From Leucobacter sp. UBA1945 (GTDB lineage: Bacteria; Actinomycetota; Actinomycetes; Actinomycetales; Microbacteriaceae): 37,043 bases of DNA. This document shows positions 7,423 to 15,087 of this stretch, one piece after another. The translations under genes were made by a program, and so were the position numbers. Below the pieces are notes generated by a model, which was given only the letters and a program-made list of their open reading frames with translations, was not told where the DNA came from and ran no database searches. Location of the stretch: contig DDEV01000081.1 in NCBI GenBank assembly GCA_002336855.1, positions 1 to 37,043 on the forward strand, read 5' to 3'. How positions within the stretch are numbered: position 1 is the stretch's first letter; each line of letters starts with the position of its first letter.

Positions 7423-8910
7423 CTATTCGGCGACGACGCGGAACTGCGTGAGCTTCGCATCGACCGCACCGCGCACGTATCCGTGCGAGCTCTGCGTCAC
7501 TGCCTGCAAGAACGAGACAGTCTCAGCGGTGATCTCTTCGCCGGGAAGCATGTTCGGAATGCCGGGCGGGTAGGCCGCGAGACTGTCAGCGCTGATGCGT
7601 CCGATGGCATCCTCGGCTGAGACCAGCTCGGTGTTTCCGAGAAACGCCTCGCGGGGTAGCATGCGCAGCGCGCCGGTGCTTGGCAGGCGCAGTGCGGCAT
7701 CAACCGGAGTGGTCGAAGCTGCGTTAGCGTCGGCGATCGCATCGAGGGCCTCGAGCAACGGCTCGAGTGGCGGGCACTTGCCGAGTCCGACCATCGGCAC
7801 AATGGTAGTCTGCGTTGCCATCTCGACCCAAATGTTGTGCTCTCGCATGAGCTTCAGGCGCACGGTGTGCCCGTCGAGCCCGGTCGCGCTGATATCGATA
7901 GGCAGGCGAAGAGGATCAGCACCAACGATGCTCGGAAATTCGCCAAAGGTGTCGAACAGAAGCGAGAATCGGCCGTGCTCACGCACCCGCTCAGAGAACG
8001 CACGGAGCGCGTCGAGCGAACGCTGGATCTCGTCCTTGCTGTGCTGCAGGTCGCGGCGGTTGACGTCGATCGAGCCGAGCAGCAGCGAGCTCTCGCTGGT
8101 CGATGAGGTCATGCGGAACGCGCGCTCGATTGCCGGCTCGAGGGTATCTGCGAGCTCGGTGTCGCCAAGGTGCAGCAGGGCACTCTGGGTCAGTGATCCG
8201 GTGAGTTTGTGGGTGCTCATGATGCAGAGGTCTGCGCCCTGGCGAAGCGGCGACTCCGGCAGCTCGGGGTGAAAGCCGAAGTGGGGCCCCCACGCGCAGT
8301 CGACAATGAGTGCGGCGCCGGCAGCGTGCACGATCTCCGCGATGGCGGGCACGTCGGCCACGGCGCCGAAGTAGCTCGGGCTCACTACGTAGACGGCCTT
8401 CACGACGCCGTCGTGCGCATCGAGCGCTTCGCTCACGGCCTCGGGCGTCACGTTGTGCGCGGCACCGTTGCGGTAGTCGACCTCGGGGTGAATGAAGCCG
8501 GGTCGCATAGCCGACAGCACGAGCCCGTCTACGATGCTCGAGTGCACACTGCGCTGCAGCAGAATGTCCCCCCCGAGCTGGCCGATCGCGAGCACCGCTG
8601 TGCGGTTGCCCTGCGTCGAACCGTTCGTCAGAAACCAGGTGCGGCGCGCGCCCCAGGCGTCTGCGGCAAGCTTCTCGGCCTGCTCACGGTTCGAGTTCGC
8701 CCCGAGATCGATGCCGTCGAGCAGCGGGGTCACGTCGAGCTGCAGGGGGCGTTCACCTACGAATGATGCGAGGCCCGCCGAGATGCCTTCGGCATTCGCA
8801 CCGTGCCCTGGTACGAGCAGAGAGATGGGGTTGCTGTCGGCGTGACGCTCGAGTGCTTCGGCGTACGGTGCGCGGCGCGAGGGATCAGCGGTGACTTCAG
8901 TTTCGACCAT
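7423..8910 (-). CDS. Orn/Lys/Arg decarboxylase-family PLP enzyme (SpeA/YaaO-type)
   Basis: A 495-residue fold-type I PLP protein of the size of Bacillus SpeA/YaaO, much shorter than E. coli LdcI or AdiA. PLP-site landmarks: FLTNGSTQGN (93-102) for the phosphate, RSVHSSIVDG, VVSPSYFG, DCAWGPHFGFHPELP (about 204-218) and K235 in STHKLTGSLTQSA as the Schiff-base lysine. The C-terminal domain has LRMLPREAF and YPPGIPNMLPGE, both typical. The family decarboxylates arginine, lysine or ornithine to agmatine, cadaverine or putrescine. One oddity: the DEAHGAHF element of Bacillus enzymes reads DCAWGPHF here, so substrate or even reaction may differ. I chose ATG 8910; an upstream extension to 9018 is AT-rich promoter DNA. 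It is divergent from the LysR gene. Confidence 0.8.
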   Translation of the reverse strand: MVETEVTADPSRRAPYAEALERHADSNPISLLVPGHGANAEGISAGLASFVGERPLQLDVTPLLDGIDLGANSNREQAEKLAADAWGARRTWFLTNGSTQGNRTAVLAIGQLGGDILLQRSVHSSIVDGLVLSAMRPGFIHPEVDYRNGAAHNVTPEAVSEALDAHDGVVKAVYVVSPSYFGAVADVPAIAEIVHAAGAALIVDCAWGPHFGFHPELPESPLRQGADLCIMSTHKLTGSLTQSALLHLGDTELADTLEPAIERAFRMTSSTSESSLLLGSIDVNRRDLQHSKDEIQRSLDALRAFSERVREHGRFSLLFDTFGEFPSIVGADPLRLPIDISATGLDGHTVRLKLMREHNIWVEMATQTTIVPMVGLGKCPPLEPLLEALDAIADANAASTTPVDAALRLPSTGALRMLPREAFLGNTELVSAEDAIGRISADSLAAYPPGIPNMLPGEEITAETVSFLQAVTQSSHGYVRGAVDAKLTQFRVVAE

Positions 8911-8951
8911 CCGTTCAGGGTATGCGCAGATACAAGCGAGAAGAATACCTA

Positions 8952-8980
8952 ATATCTTGATATCTCTCATACTCTGTATG
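8952..8980. promoter_or_regulatory. Two inverted repeats in the decarboxylase/LysR divergent promoter
   Basis: ATATCTTGATAT (8952-8963) and CATACTCTGTATG (8968-8980) are adjacent inverted repeats in an AT-rich 81-bp divergent spacer. The first has the T-N11-A form of LysR-type sites. Binding by the adjacent LysR protein is inferred. Confidence 0.45.
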
Positions 8981-8991
8981 AAACTTGTTGC

Positions 8992-9978
8992 ATGCCTGCT
9001 GCGCACCACGAGCCTCACTTGAAGACCAACTCAGACCCCCTCGACCTGCGCAGTCTGGCCGCCCTGCGCCAGTGTCACGCCTCTGGATCGGTTGCCGCTG
9101 CAGCTCGTGCGCTCGGATGGAGTCATCCGACCGTAGACCACCACCTCGCAAAGCTCGAGCGGCAGCTCGGCGCACGACTTCTCGAGCGAACCCCGCGAGG
9201 CAGCAGAACGACCGAGCTCGGGGCAGTCGTCGCCGAACGCGCAGAAGAGATTCTCGGCCTTTGCGACCGCCTCGTCGCCGAGGTACACGACTCGCAGCTT
9301 GCGACAACCCCCGTCGTGCGCTTCGCCGCGCTGCCCACGCTCGGCGCGCTGATCTTGCCCCCCGTGCAGCGCGCGCTGCGCGACCTCACCGACGCCCCGC
9401 AGCTCGACGTGACGATTGACGAGCTCATGCCGATCGTCGCTGGGCTCGAACAGGGCAGGATCGACGTCGCGATTCTCGTCGCGACCGGCAGGGTACCGCC
9501 AATATCGAGCTCAAGGGTGCACCTCGAGCGGCTTCGTTCAGAACCCCTGCACCTCTGCGTTGCGCGAGATCATCCGCTCGCTATCTCGTCGCCGAACGAG
9601 CTTCCCCGCTTCGAGCAGCTTCGCGACGAGCAGTGGGCCTTCGGCGTCGACGAGCACGATCCCAGCGACGCGGGCCTCAAGGAGTTGTTCGCTGCGGCCG
9701 GCCTGAAGCCGCGCGTCGGCATGCGCCTCGACGACTACCGCACCATCCAGCAGCTCGTCGGCGCGGGCCTCACGATTGCACTCGTGCCCGCGTCTGCGCT
9801 CGATGCTGATGCACCGGTGCACTCATGGGCGTTTCCCGAGACGATGCTGCGCCGAGACGTGCTGCTCGCCGTGCGCACCCCGATTGCGCCGCGAGGCAAG
9901 GTGGGCACCGTTGCTGAGTCGCGCAAGCAGCGTGCGCTCACTCAAGTCGTCGCCGAGATTCGGGCGGCCGCACGCTAG
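8992..9978 (+). CDS. LysR-family transcriptional regulator
   Basis: A 328-residue LysR-type regulator. The winged helix occupies about residues 18-80: LRSLAALRQCHASGSVAAAA, then HPTVDHHLAKLERQLG in the recognition helix region and LLERTPRGSRTTELG in the wing. A periplasmic-binding-like effector domain follows from about residue 95 (VVRFAALPTLGALILPPV; IVAGLEQGRIDVAIL; LCVARDHPLAI). Start ATG 8992 lacks a clear ribosome binding site; a downstream TTG near residue 11 would also keep the whole DNA-binding domain. It is divergent from the decarboxylase-permease pair, with paired inverted repeats in between, which is the classical LysR arrangement. It probably controls that pair and itself. Confidence 0.87.
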   Translation: MPAAHHEPHLKTNSDPLDLRSLAALRQCHASGSVAAAARALGWSHPTVDHHLAKLERQLGARLLERTPRGSRTTELGAVVAERAEEILGLCDRLVAEVHDSQLATTPVVRFAALPTLGALILPPVQRALRDLTDAPQLDVTIDELMPIVAGLEQGRIDVAILVATGRVPPISSSRVHLERLRSEPLHLCVARDHPLAISSPNELPRFEQLRDEQWAFGVDEHDPSDAGLKELFAAAGLKPRVGMRLDDYRTIQQLVGAGLTIALVPASALDADAPVHSWAFPETMLRRDVLLAVRTPIAPRGKVGTVAESRKQRALTQVVAEIRAAAR

Positions 9979-9990
9979 GCGGGCGTCACA

Positions 9991-10171
9991 CTCATCGAGC
10001 TTGTCGAGATGCGCGATCTCCGATTGCGGGGCGAGTGCGGGGTTTCAGATCGCGCGCATGGTCGGGTCTGGCGGGAGCGAGCGCAGCTCGCGGATGGATC
10101 TGCGCGCGATCCGAAACCCCGCACTCGTTTTGCGACCAGGGGGTATCGCTCGTCTCGACAAGCTCGATGAG
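9991..10171. repeat. 181-bp nested palindrome, REP/MITE-like
   Basis: The outer arms CTCATCGAGCTTGTCGAGA (9991-10009) and 10153-10171 are perfect 19-bp inverted repeats. Inside them, 10032-10058 and 10101-10127 form a second inverted repeat of 27 bp with one mismatch. The element sits between the converging LysR and TetR genes and could act as a bidirectional terminator. Its size and nesting are beyond a simple terminator and suggest a dispersed repeat; no transposase is nearby and no second copy occurs in this window. Confidence 0.75.
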
Positions 10172-10192
10172 CGAGGGCCTGCCAGGAACGCC

Positions 10193-10840
10193 TTAGGCGT
10201 CAGTGGGCATAAGCAGCGCGGCGCACGTGATGCGCAGCGCGTTGAGCAGCGCCTCGGCCTGGGAGGGGTCGCTCGCGACTCGAGCACCGATCTCGCGAAT
10301 CGCGCCCGAAACGAGCACCGCGATCTCATCGACCGGGGCAGTGGGCGATACGAGACCTAGCTCGCGCGCCTGATGCAAGTCTTCGGTGAGCATCGCGTGA
10401 AACATGCCAGAGGCCGAGCCGGTGACCCCGCCGAGTGGCCCGAACGTTGCGGCACCCACGAGTCCGTAGAAGCGGCCCTCGGCCGTTCCGGTTACGCTCA
10501 CGAGTGCACCGGCGAGCGCGAGCACGCGGTCGGCGATCCGGCTTTGCGCCGCGCGCTCGGCCGATCCTTTTGCGACCACCTGCTCGGCGATGCGCACGTA
10601 CGCATCGCGAATGAGTTGCTCGCGCCCATCGGGAAAGTACGTGTAAATGGTGCCCCGCGATACACCAGCCCGCTGCGCCACCTCATCGACAGTGATGCTC
10701 TCGAACGACTGCTCGCCGAGCAATACCGACATGGCGACGAGGATTTCGTCGCGGGTGCGAATGCGGTTTCGTTCGCGAAGTCCGAGTGGTTTGTTCGGCA
10801 AGAGGCGGCTTTCAAGAGGAGGTGCGCAGGGGGTTCGCAC
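10193..10840 (-). CDS. TetR-family transcriptional regulator
   Basis: A 215-residue TetR regulator. The DNA-binding domain is at about residues 22-70, with ESITVDEVAQRAGVSRGTIYTYFPDGREQL as the signature helix-turn-helix (split here as the AQRAGVSRGTIYTYF core). The C-terminal ligand domain is helical and not assignable to a substrate. It lies 43 bp downstream of the aminopeptidase gene on the same strand and is probably co-transcribed with it. It is the likely regulator of the divergent aminopeptidase/permease promoter region around 12079-12105, although the second TetR at 13771 competes for that role. Confidence 0.87.
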   Translation of the reverse strand: MRTPCAPPLESRLLPNKPLGLRERNRIRTRDEILVAMSVLLGEQSFESITVDEVAQRAGVSRGTIYTYFPDGREQLIRDAYVRIAEQVVAKGSAERAAQSRIADRVLALAGALVSVTGTAEGRFYGLVGAATFGPLGGVTGSASGMFHAMLTEDLHQARELGLVSPTAPVDEIAVLVSGAIREIGARVASDPSQAEALLNALRITCAALLMPTDA

Positions 10841-10883
10841 CAGTCAACCACATGGGCGCGCTTTCGGTGCCCTGTGAGCCCGT

Positions 10884-12020
10884 TTAACCCTCGGCGCCGA
10901 ACGCCGCGCGCACCTCGTCGTGGGGCAGGGCGAAGCTCTCGTGACCCTTTCGCCCGGTCATATCGCGAGCTGCGACAAGCGCGTTGATCACGGCTTCTTC
11001 AACGGCCTCGACCGTGGCCGCGAAAAAGGGATCGATGCTGCCCCATGCGAGCGTCTCAAGAGGCTCGGTCGCCCCGGTCTCGGTGCCCATGCGCGAGGTC
11101 AGCGCACCCTCGTTTGCGGTGGAGAATGCGAGAAAGATATCGCCCGAGAAGTGGCTCGCGGTGGTGCCGGTTCTGGCCAGGCCGAGCGGCACCCGGCGCG
11201 CCAGGGCCCGGCACTGGTCGGACAAGAGTGGCGCGTCGGTCGCGACGATCACGATCACGCTGCCGGCGCCAGGCACAGCGCGGCCGATGCCCGCATCCTC
11301 TGCGAACCAGTCGCCCGATTCCATGGGGTTCGGTGCGACCGAGTCGCGGCCGATCGCGCGGCCTACGATCTTGAGCTCGTGGCGCGAGCCGAAGTTCGCC
11401 TGCAAGAGCACGCCGACTGTGTAGTCGCGATCCTTTGCGCGCACAATGCGCGACGCGGTGCCGGTGCCTCCCTTGAAGCCGTAACAGTTCATGCCGGTGC
11501 CGCCGCCGACGTTGCCCTCTGCTACCGGGCCGGTGCTCGCCGCATCGATCGCGGCCATCGCGTGCTCCGGCCGCACAGTATCGGCGTTGATCGAGTTGAG
11601 GTAGCCGTCCCAGGTTTCGCCGACCACGGGCAGCATCCAGGCGGCAGCGACCTCGGGATGGTGCGCGGCCATCCAGCGGTCGACGCCACGGTGCACCGCC
11701 CCGACTGCGTGCGAGTTCGTGATCGCAATGGGGGCCTGCAGCTGGCCTGACTCCTCGATCCAGCTTCTGCCGGTGAGCTCTCCGTTGCCATTGAGCACCG
11801 CGACGCCCGCCGCACAGGGGAGGCCCGCTTTCTCGCGGCCCCGGGGCAGGATCGCGGTCACGCCGGTTCGCGTGGTCACCGGATCGTCGACGATGAGTGT
11901 GGTGAAACCGACTTCGAGCCCGGGAACATCGGTAATCGCGTTGCAGAGGCCGGGGACTCCGTCGAAGTGCACTCCGAGATCGCGAGCGCGTACCGGGGTG
12001 GCTGGGGGCTGTGTGGTCAT
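10884..12020 (-). CDS. P1-family (DmpA/BapA-type) aminopeptidase
   Basis: A 378-residue N-terminal-nucleophile hydrolase of MEROPS family S58 (P1). Conserved stretches are AITDVPGLEVGF near the N-terminus, ITNSHAVGAVHRGVD (about 100-114), EGNVGGGTGMNCYGFKGGTG (168-187), VGVLLQANFG and GAGSVIVIVATDAPLLS. Family members cleave themselves between Gly and Ser of the last motif, here G253/S254, giving an alpha chain of about 253 and a beta chain of about 125 residues with the new N-terminal Ser as nucleophile. They release N-terminal residues from peptides, amides or beta-peptides, some with D-residue esterase activity. Start ATG 12020 has a GAGG ribosome binding site. It is divergent from the APC permease, suggesting intake and hydrolysis of a peptide-like or amidated compound. 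Confidence 0.87.
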   Translation of the reverse strand: MTTQPPATPVRARDLGVHFDGVPGLCNAITDVPGLEVGFTTLIVDDPVTTRTGVTAILPRGREKAGLPCAAGVAVLNGNGELTGRSWIEESGQLQAPIAITNSHAVGAVHRGVDRWMAAHHPEVAAAWMLPVVGETWDGYLNSINADTVRPEHAMAAIDAASTGPVAEGNVGGGTGMNCYGFKGGTGTASRIVRAKDRDYTVGVLLQANFGSRHELKIVGRAIGRDSVAPNPMESGDWFAEDAGIGRAVPGAGSVIVIVATDAPLLSDQCRALARRVPLGLARTGTTASHFSGDIFLAFSTANEGALTSRMGTETGATEPLETLAWGSIDPFFAATVEAVEEAVINALVAARDMTGRKGHESFALPHDEVRAAFGAEG

Positions 12021-12078
12021 GTGATCCTCGGATTCTTCTCTGTGTGCGCTGCGGCGCAAGCTGCACGCGACGCGTCTC

Positions 12079-12105
12079 AAACAATTTCAACATTGAACAT
12101 TGTTT
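12079..12105. promoter_or_regulatory. Candidate TetR operator in the aminopeptidase/permease divergent promoter
   Basis: AAACAAT (12079-12085) and ATTGTTT (12099-12105) form a perfect 7-bp inverted repeat with a 13-bp spacer holding a further CATTGAACATTG partial repeat. The 189-bp spacer is notably AT-rich. Two TetR genes flank the divergent pair, either of which could bind here. Confidence 0.42.
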
Positions 12106-12209
12106 AATAAATGAACGTGTGCTTAGACTATTACAAGCAACAGAAGTTTTGAATCAACTAAACGTAGTTCTATTGAACGAGTTTTTGCGAAGACGAAGGA
12201 GTCTTTCAC

Positions 12210-13751
12210 ATGAGTACCTCTCACACCGCGACCGCGACCGCGAGCGCGAGCGCCGCCAAGGGCGCCACGCTCGCGAAAAATCGCCTCGGCACCTGGGACA
12301 TCGTGTTCTTCGTGATCTCGGCTGCTGCGCCGCTTACCGTTGTGGTGAGTGGCGCGGTGACGTCGTTTCGTATGGGCGGGGTCGGCGCTCCCGGGGCGAT
12401 TCTCTTCGCCGGCGCGGTGCTGATCTGTTTCGCGCTCGGCTTCACGGCGATGTCGAAGAGCGTGCGCAACGCCGGTGCCTTCTACGCCTACGTCTCGAAG
12501 GGGCTCGGCAAGCCGGTCGGTCTCGCGGTCTCTTCGGTGACGGTGTTCGCCTATCTCGCGCTGGTGATCTGCTTCTACGGATTCATCGGCTTCTTCGCTC
12601 AGTTCACTTTTCTCGAGCTGTTCGGAATCGACCTGCCCTGGGGCGTGTACTCGATAGCAGCAGTCGTGATCGTCGCAGTGCTCGGCTACAACAAGATCGA
12701 CGTCGGGGCGAAGGTGCTGGCGGTGCTGCTCACGCTCGAAATCGGCATCTTGCTCGTGCTCGCATTCGCCGCGCTCGCCGATGGCGGCCCCGAGCCCTGG
12801 AGCTTCGCCTCGTTCGACCCGCAGCACGTGTTCTTCGCAACCGGCGCGGGCGCGCTCTTCGTGATGGGCTTCGGCGCCTACCTTGGATTCGAGAGCACCG
12901 CGATCTATGCCGAAGAGGCAAAGCGGCCCGAGCGCACCGTGCCGCGCGCGACGATTATCGCTGTCGCGTTTCTTGCGCTGTTCTACGCCTTCACCTTCTG
13001 GATCTTGACAGTCGCGTTCGGCGCAGACGGCGTGGTCGAGCTCGCGCGCAGCGACGCCTTCGAGACGATGGTTATCGCCGGCACCGAAGATCTGGCGGGA
13101 GCCTGGGCTGCCTTCGTTATGAAGATTCTGATTGTGACCAGCTTCTTCGCCTGCGTGCTCTCATTTCACAACGCCTGCACCCGCTACTTCTTCTCACTCG
13201 GCCGAGAGGGCCTGCTGCCTCGGGCTCTCGGGCGCACGAGCCAGCGCACCGGCTCGCCCGCGGTGTCGAGCCTCACCCTCTCGGTCATCTCTCTCGTTGC
13301 CGTGATCGTCGCGATCGCGGTGAACGCCGACCCCTTCCTCGGCCTCGCGCTATGGACGTATGCGACCGGGGTGCAGGGCCTCGTGTTCGCGCAGGCTTGC
13401 GCCGCCGTGGCCGTGTTCTGGTATTTCATCAAGGATCGGCGCGGACACAGCCTGTGGCGTGTCACGATCGCGCCCGCTATCGGGGCGGTCGGGTTGATCA
13501 TCGGCTACATCCTGATCGTGACGAACTTCGAGGTGGTGACGGGGCTCAGTGGGCCCATCAACCAGGTGCTGCTATTGCCGACCCCGATTCTCTTCGTCGG
13601 AGGCATCATCGTCGGCCTCGTTTTGAAGCGCCGCAAGCCCGCATACTACGCCGGATTGACCGAATCCGTGACGGTGCAGGGCGATGGTGCGGTCGAAGAG
13701 CCGGAGCGCAATGCGCACCAACGCGACGCGCTCGTGTCAGACCGGCCGTGA
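12210..13751 (+). CDS. APC-family amino acid/amine permease
   Basis: A 513-residue APC permease with about 12-14 hydrophobic segments, starting at ATG 12210 behind GAAGGAG. After a low-complexity Thr/Ala/Ser leader (residues 3-16) comes LGTWDIVFFVISAAAPLTVV, the first broken helix, then NAGAFYAYVSKGLG, GFGAYLGFESTAIYAEEAK (TM6 and loop) with RPERTVPRATI, and YFFSLGREGLLP. It belongs to the same subfamily as the permease at 23301-24854, which shares AAAPLTVV, NAGAFYAYVS, GFESxAIYxEEAK and SLGREGxxP. It is likely a proton-driven importer of an amino acid, amine or peptide product. Its divergent partner is the DmpA-type peptidase, and a TetR gene follows in the same direction. Confidence 0.86.
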   Translation: MSTSHTATATASASAAKGATLAKNRLGTWDIVFFVISAAAPLTVVVSGAVTSFRMGGVGAPGAILFAGAVLICFALGFTAMSKSVRNAGAFYAYVSKGLGKPVGLAVSSVTVFAYLALVICFYGFIGFFAQFTFLELFGIDLPWGVYSIAAVVIVAVLGYNKIDVGAKVLAVLLTLEIGILLVLAFAALADGGPEPWSFASFDPQHVFFATGAGALFVMGFGAYLGFESTAIYAEEAKRPERTVPRATIIAVAFLALFYAFTFWILTVAFGADGVVELARSDAFETMVIAGTEDLAGAWAAFVMKILIVTSFFACVLSFHNACTRYFFSLGREGLLPRALGRTSQRTGSPAVSSLTLSVISLVAVIVAIAVNADPFLGLALWTYATGVQGLVFAQACAAVAVFWYFIKDRRGHSLWRVTIAPAIGAVGLIIGYILIVTNFEVVTGLSGPINQVLLLPTPILFVGGIIVGLVLKRRKPAYYAGLTESVTVQGDGAVEEPERNAHQRDALVSDRP

Positions 13752-13770
13752 GACCCAATAGGCTGGTGGC

Positions 13771-14439
13771 GTGAACGCCGCAGCGCAACGACGCCTGGAA
13801 CGCCGGGATGAGATCATCCGGGCGTTCTGGCGCGTCGCGCGCTCGCGGCCGAGGCGCTCGATCAACGTGCGCGCGGTTGCGGCCGAGGCCGACATGAGCC
13901 CGGCGAACGTGCTGCACTACTTCTCGACGCTCGACGAGCTGCAGATGACCGCCGTCAGCGGGGCCATGGAACAGTTCGCCGAGCAGCGCCAGGCGATTCT
14001 CGACAGGCCGCACAGCGCGACAGCGCGCATCTTCTCCATGATCGACGCAGGCGTACCAGACCGCATCAGCGACGAGCTGCGGCAGGTCTATGAGAGCGTC
14101 GCACTGCTCAGCGAGTACCCCGAGTATCGCCCGGTGCACCGGGCGCTGACCGAGCGGCAGATCATGCTCTACCGGGCGCTCATCGAGATTGGGGCGGGCA
14201 CCGGCGAGTTCGTGCTCGCCTCGCCGCCCGGCATGATCGCACGCAACCTCGTCGCGCTCGAAGACGCCTACGACCTCTACCCGCTCGCGGGCGACCCGAC
14301 CCCGCGCGAGGAGTGCCGCGCCTCAGTGCGAAGCTATGCCGAGCTCGCGCTCGGGCTCGAGGCCGGGGCTGGTGCGGCGGCGAGTGAAGCTCATAACGCG
14401 GGCGATTCGAGCGACGCCCGAGAGCCGAAGGCGAGATGA
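13771..14439 (+). CDS. TetR-family transcriptional regulator
   Basis: A 222-residue TetR-like regulator starting at GTG 13771, 19 bp after the permease. The helix-turn-helix is at about residues 31-56 (INVRAVAAEADMSPANVLHY, continuing FSTLDEL). The C-terminal domain contains ALLSEYPEYRPVHRALTERQ and ends in a disordered, charged tail. The final bases overlap the next gene by 4 bp (ATGA), so permease, regulator and membrane protein look co-transcribed. It probably senses the substrate of the preceding permease. Confidence 0.83.
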   Translation: MNAAAQRRLERRDEIIRAFWRVARSRPRRSINVRAVAAEADMSPANVLHYFSTLDELQMTAVSGAMEQFAEQRQAILDRPHSATARIFSMIDAGVPDRISDELRQVYESVALLSEYPEYRPVHRALTERQIMLYRALIEIGAGTGEFVLASPPGMIARNLVALEDAYDLYPLAGDPTPREECRASVRSYAELALGLEAGAGAAASEAHNAGDSSDAREPKAR

Positions 14440-15011
14440 TCGCCGCCGTGCTGCCGGGGCTCGTCATGGTCGCCTCAGGCGCCGCGTGCCTCGGTGGTGC
14501 AGTCGCAGCTAAGAACCGCATCGGAATCGCCGCAGCAACCGTCATGCTGCTTGCGATGCTCGACCTCATCACCTTGCAGCTGGTGCCGGCTCCAGTCTGG
14601 GCGCTCTTGCTTGTGGCTGCGGCGCTTGCGCTCGGGGCGCGACTGCGCGTGGGCGCGCCCGCCGTGACCAGCAAGGCGAGGGTGAGTGCTGGCACCGGGC
14701 TGCGCCGCGCCGTAATGGTGGCCTCGGCAGTGAGTTACGTTGCGATGGCGTGGCTCGTCATGACCCATTCGCACGCGTCGAGCGGTACGGCTTTGATTTC
14801 GGGCGAGGATCACCTGGCCCACCCGGGCCATACCGGTGGGGTGGCAGAGATGCCGAGCGCCGCGGCCGCACTGGTTGTCGGCGTGCTCATCGCCGTGCAC
14901 GTGGCGCTCTTCGTCGCCTCGTTGCGCAGCGGTCGACGCCTGCTTGCGCTCGAGGCCGGGGCCATGGCGGCGATGCTGCTCGCCATGCTCGTGCCCATTC
15001 TGTTCTCTTAG
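14436..15011 (+). CDS. Hypothetical six-helix membrane protein with a His-rich loop
   Basis: A 191-residue protein I do not recognise. It starts with ATG overlapping the TetR stop, so translation is coupled. Six hydrophobic segments are visible (about 2-25, 29-50, 53-70, 92-110, 143-166, 171-190). Between TM4 and TM5 lie five histidines, H111, H113, H126, H129 and H132 (HSH, then DHLAHPGH), a possible metal-binding cluster facing one side of the membrane. The strong codon bias and coupling argue that it is a real gene. It ends before a GC-rich terminator at 15042-15069. Small actinobacterial membrane proteins with His-rich loops exist, but I cannot assign a family or function. Confidence 0.7.
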   Translation: MIAAVLPGLVMVASGAACLGGAVAAKNRIGIAAATVMLLAMLDLITLQLVPAPVWALLLVAAALALGARLRVGAPAVTSKARVSAGTGLRRAVMVASAVSYVAMAWLVMTHSHASSGTALISGEDHLAHPGHTGGVAEMPSAAAALVVGVLIAVHVALFVASLRSGRRLLALEAGAMAAMLLAMLVPILFS

Positions 15012-15041
15012 TCCTTTCGCCTAGCCCCAGACCACGACGAA

Positions 15042-15069
15042 GGGCCGGGGCGCATGCGCGCCCCGGCCC
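15042..15069. terminator. GC-rich bidirectional terminator
   Basis: GGGCCGGGGCGC (15042-15053) pairs perfectly with GCGCCCCGGCCC (15058-15069) around a 4-nt loop. It lies between the converging membrane protein gene and hpaD, so it can serve both operons. Confidence 0.87.
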
Positions 15070-15087
15070 CGATCCTCGCAATGAGAC

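Noticed and set aside
5741..7573. A 610-codon plus-strand frame opposite the AnsP-like permease
   Set aside because: The composition is a mirror of the permease codons (His/Arg/Asp-rich), with no motifs; the permease is unmistakable.
8911..9018. N-terminal extension of the decarboxylase
   Set aside because: The extra 36 codons cover the divergent LysR promoter and inverted repeats.
12011..13774. A 587-codon plus-strand frame overlapping the permease at 12210
   Set aside because: It is Arg-rich and lacks hydrophobic segments; the permease frame has a ribosome binding site and APC motifs.
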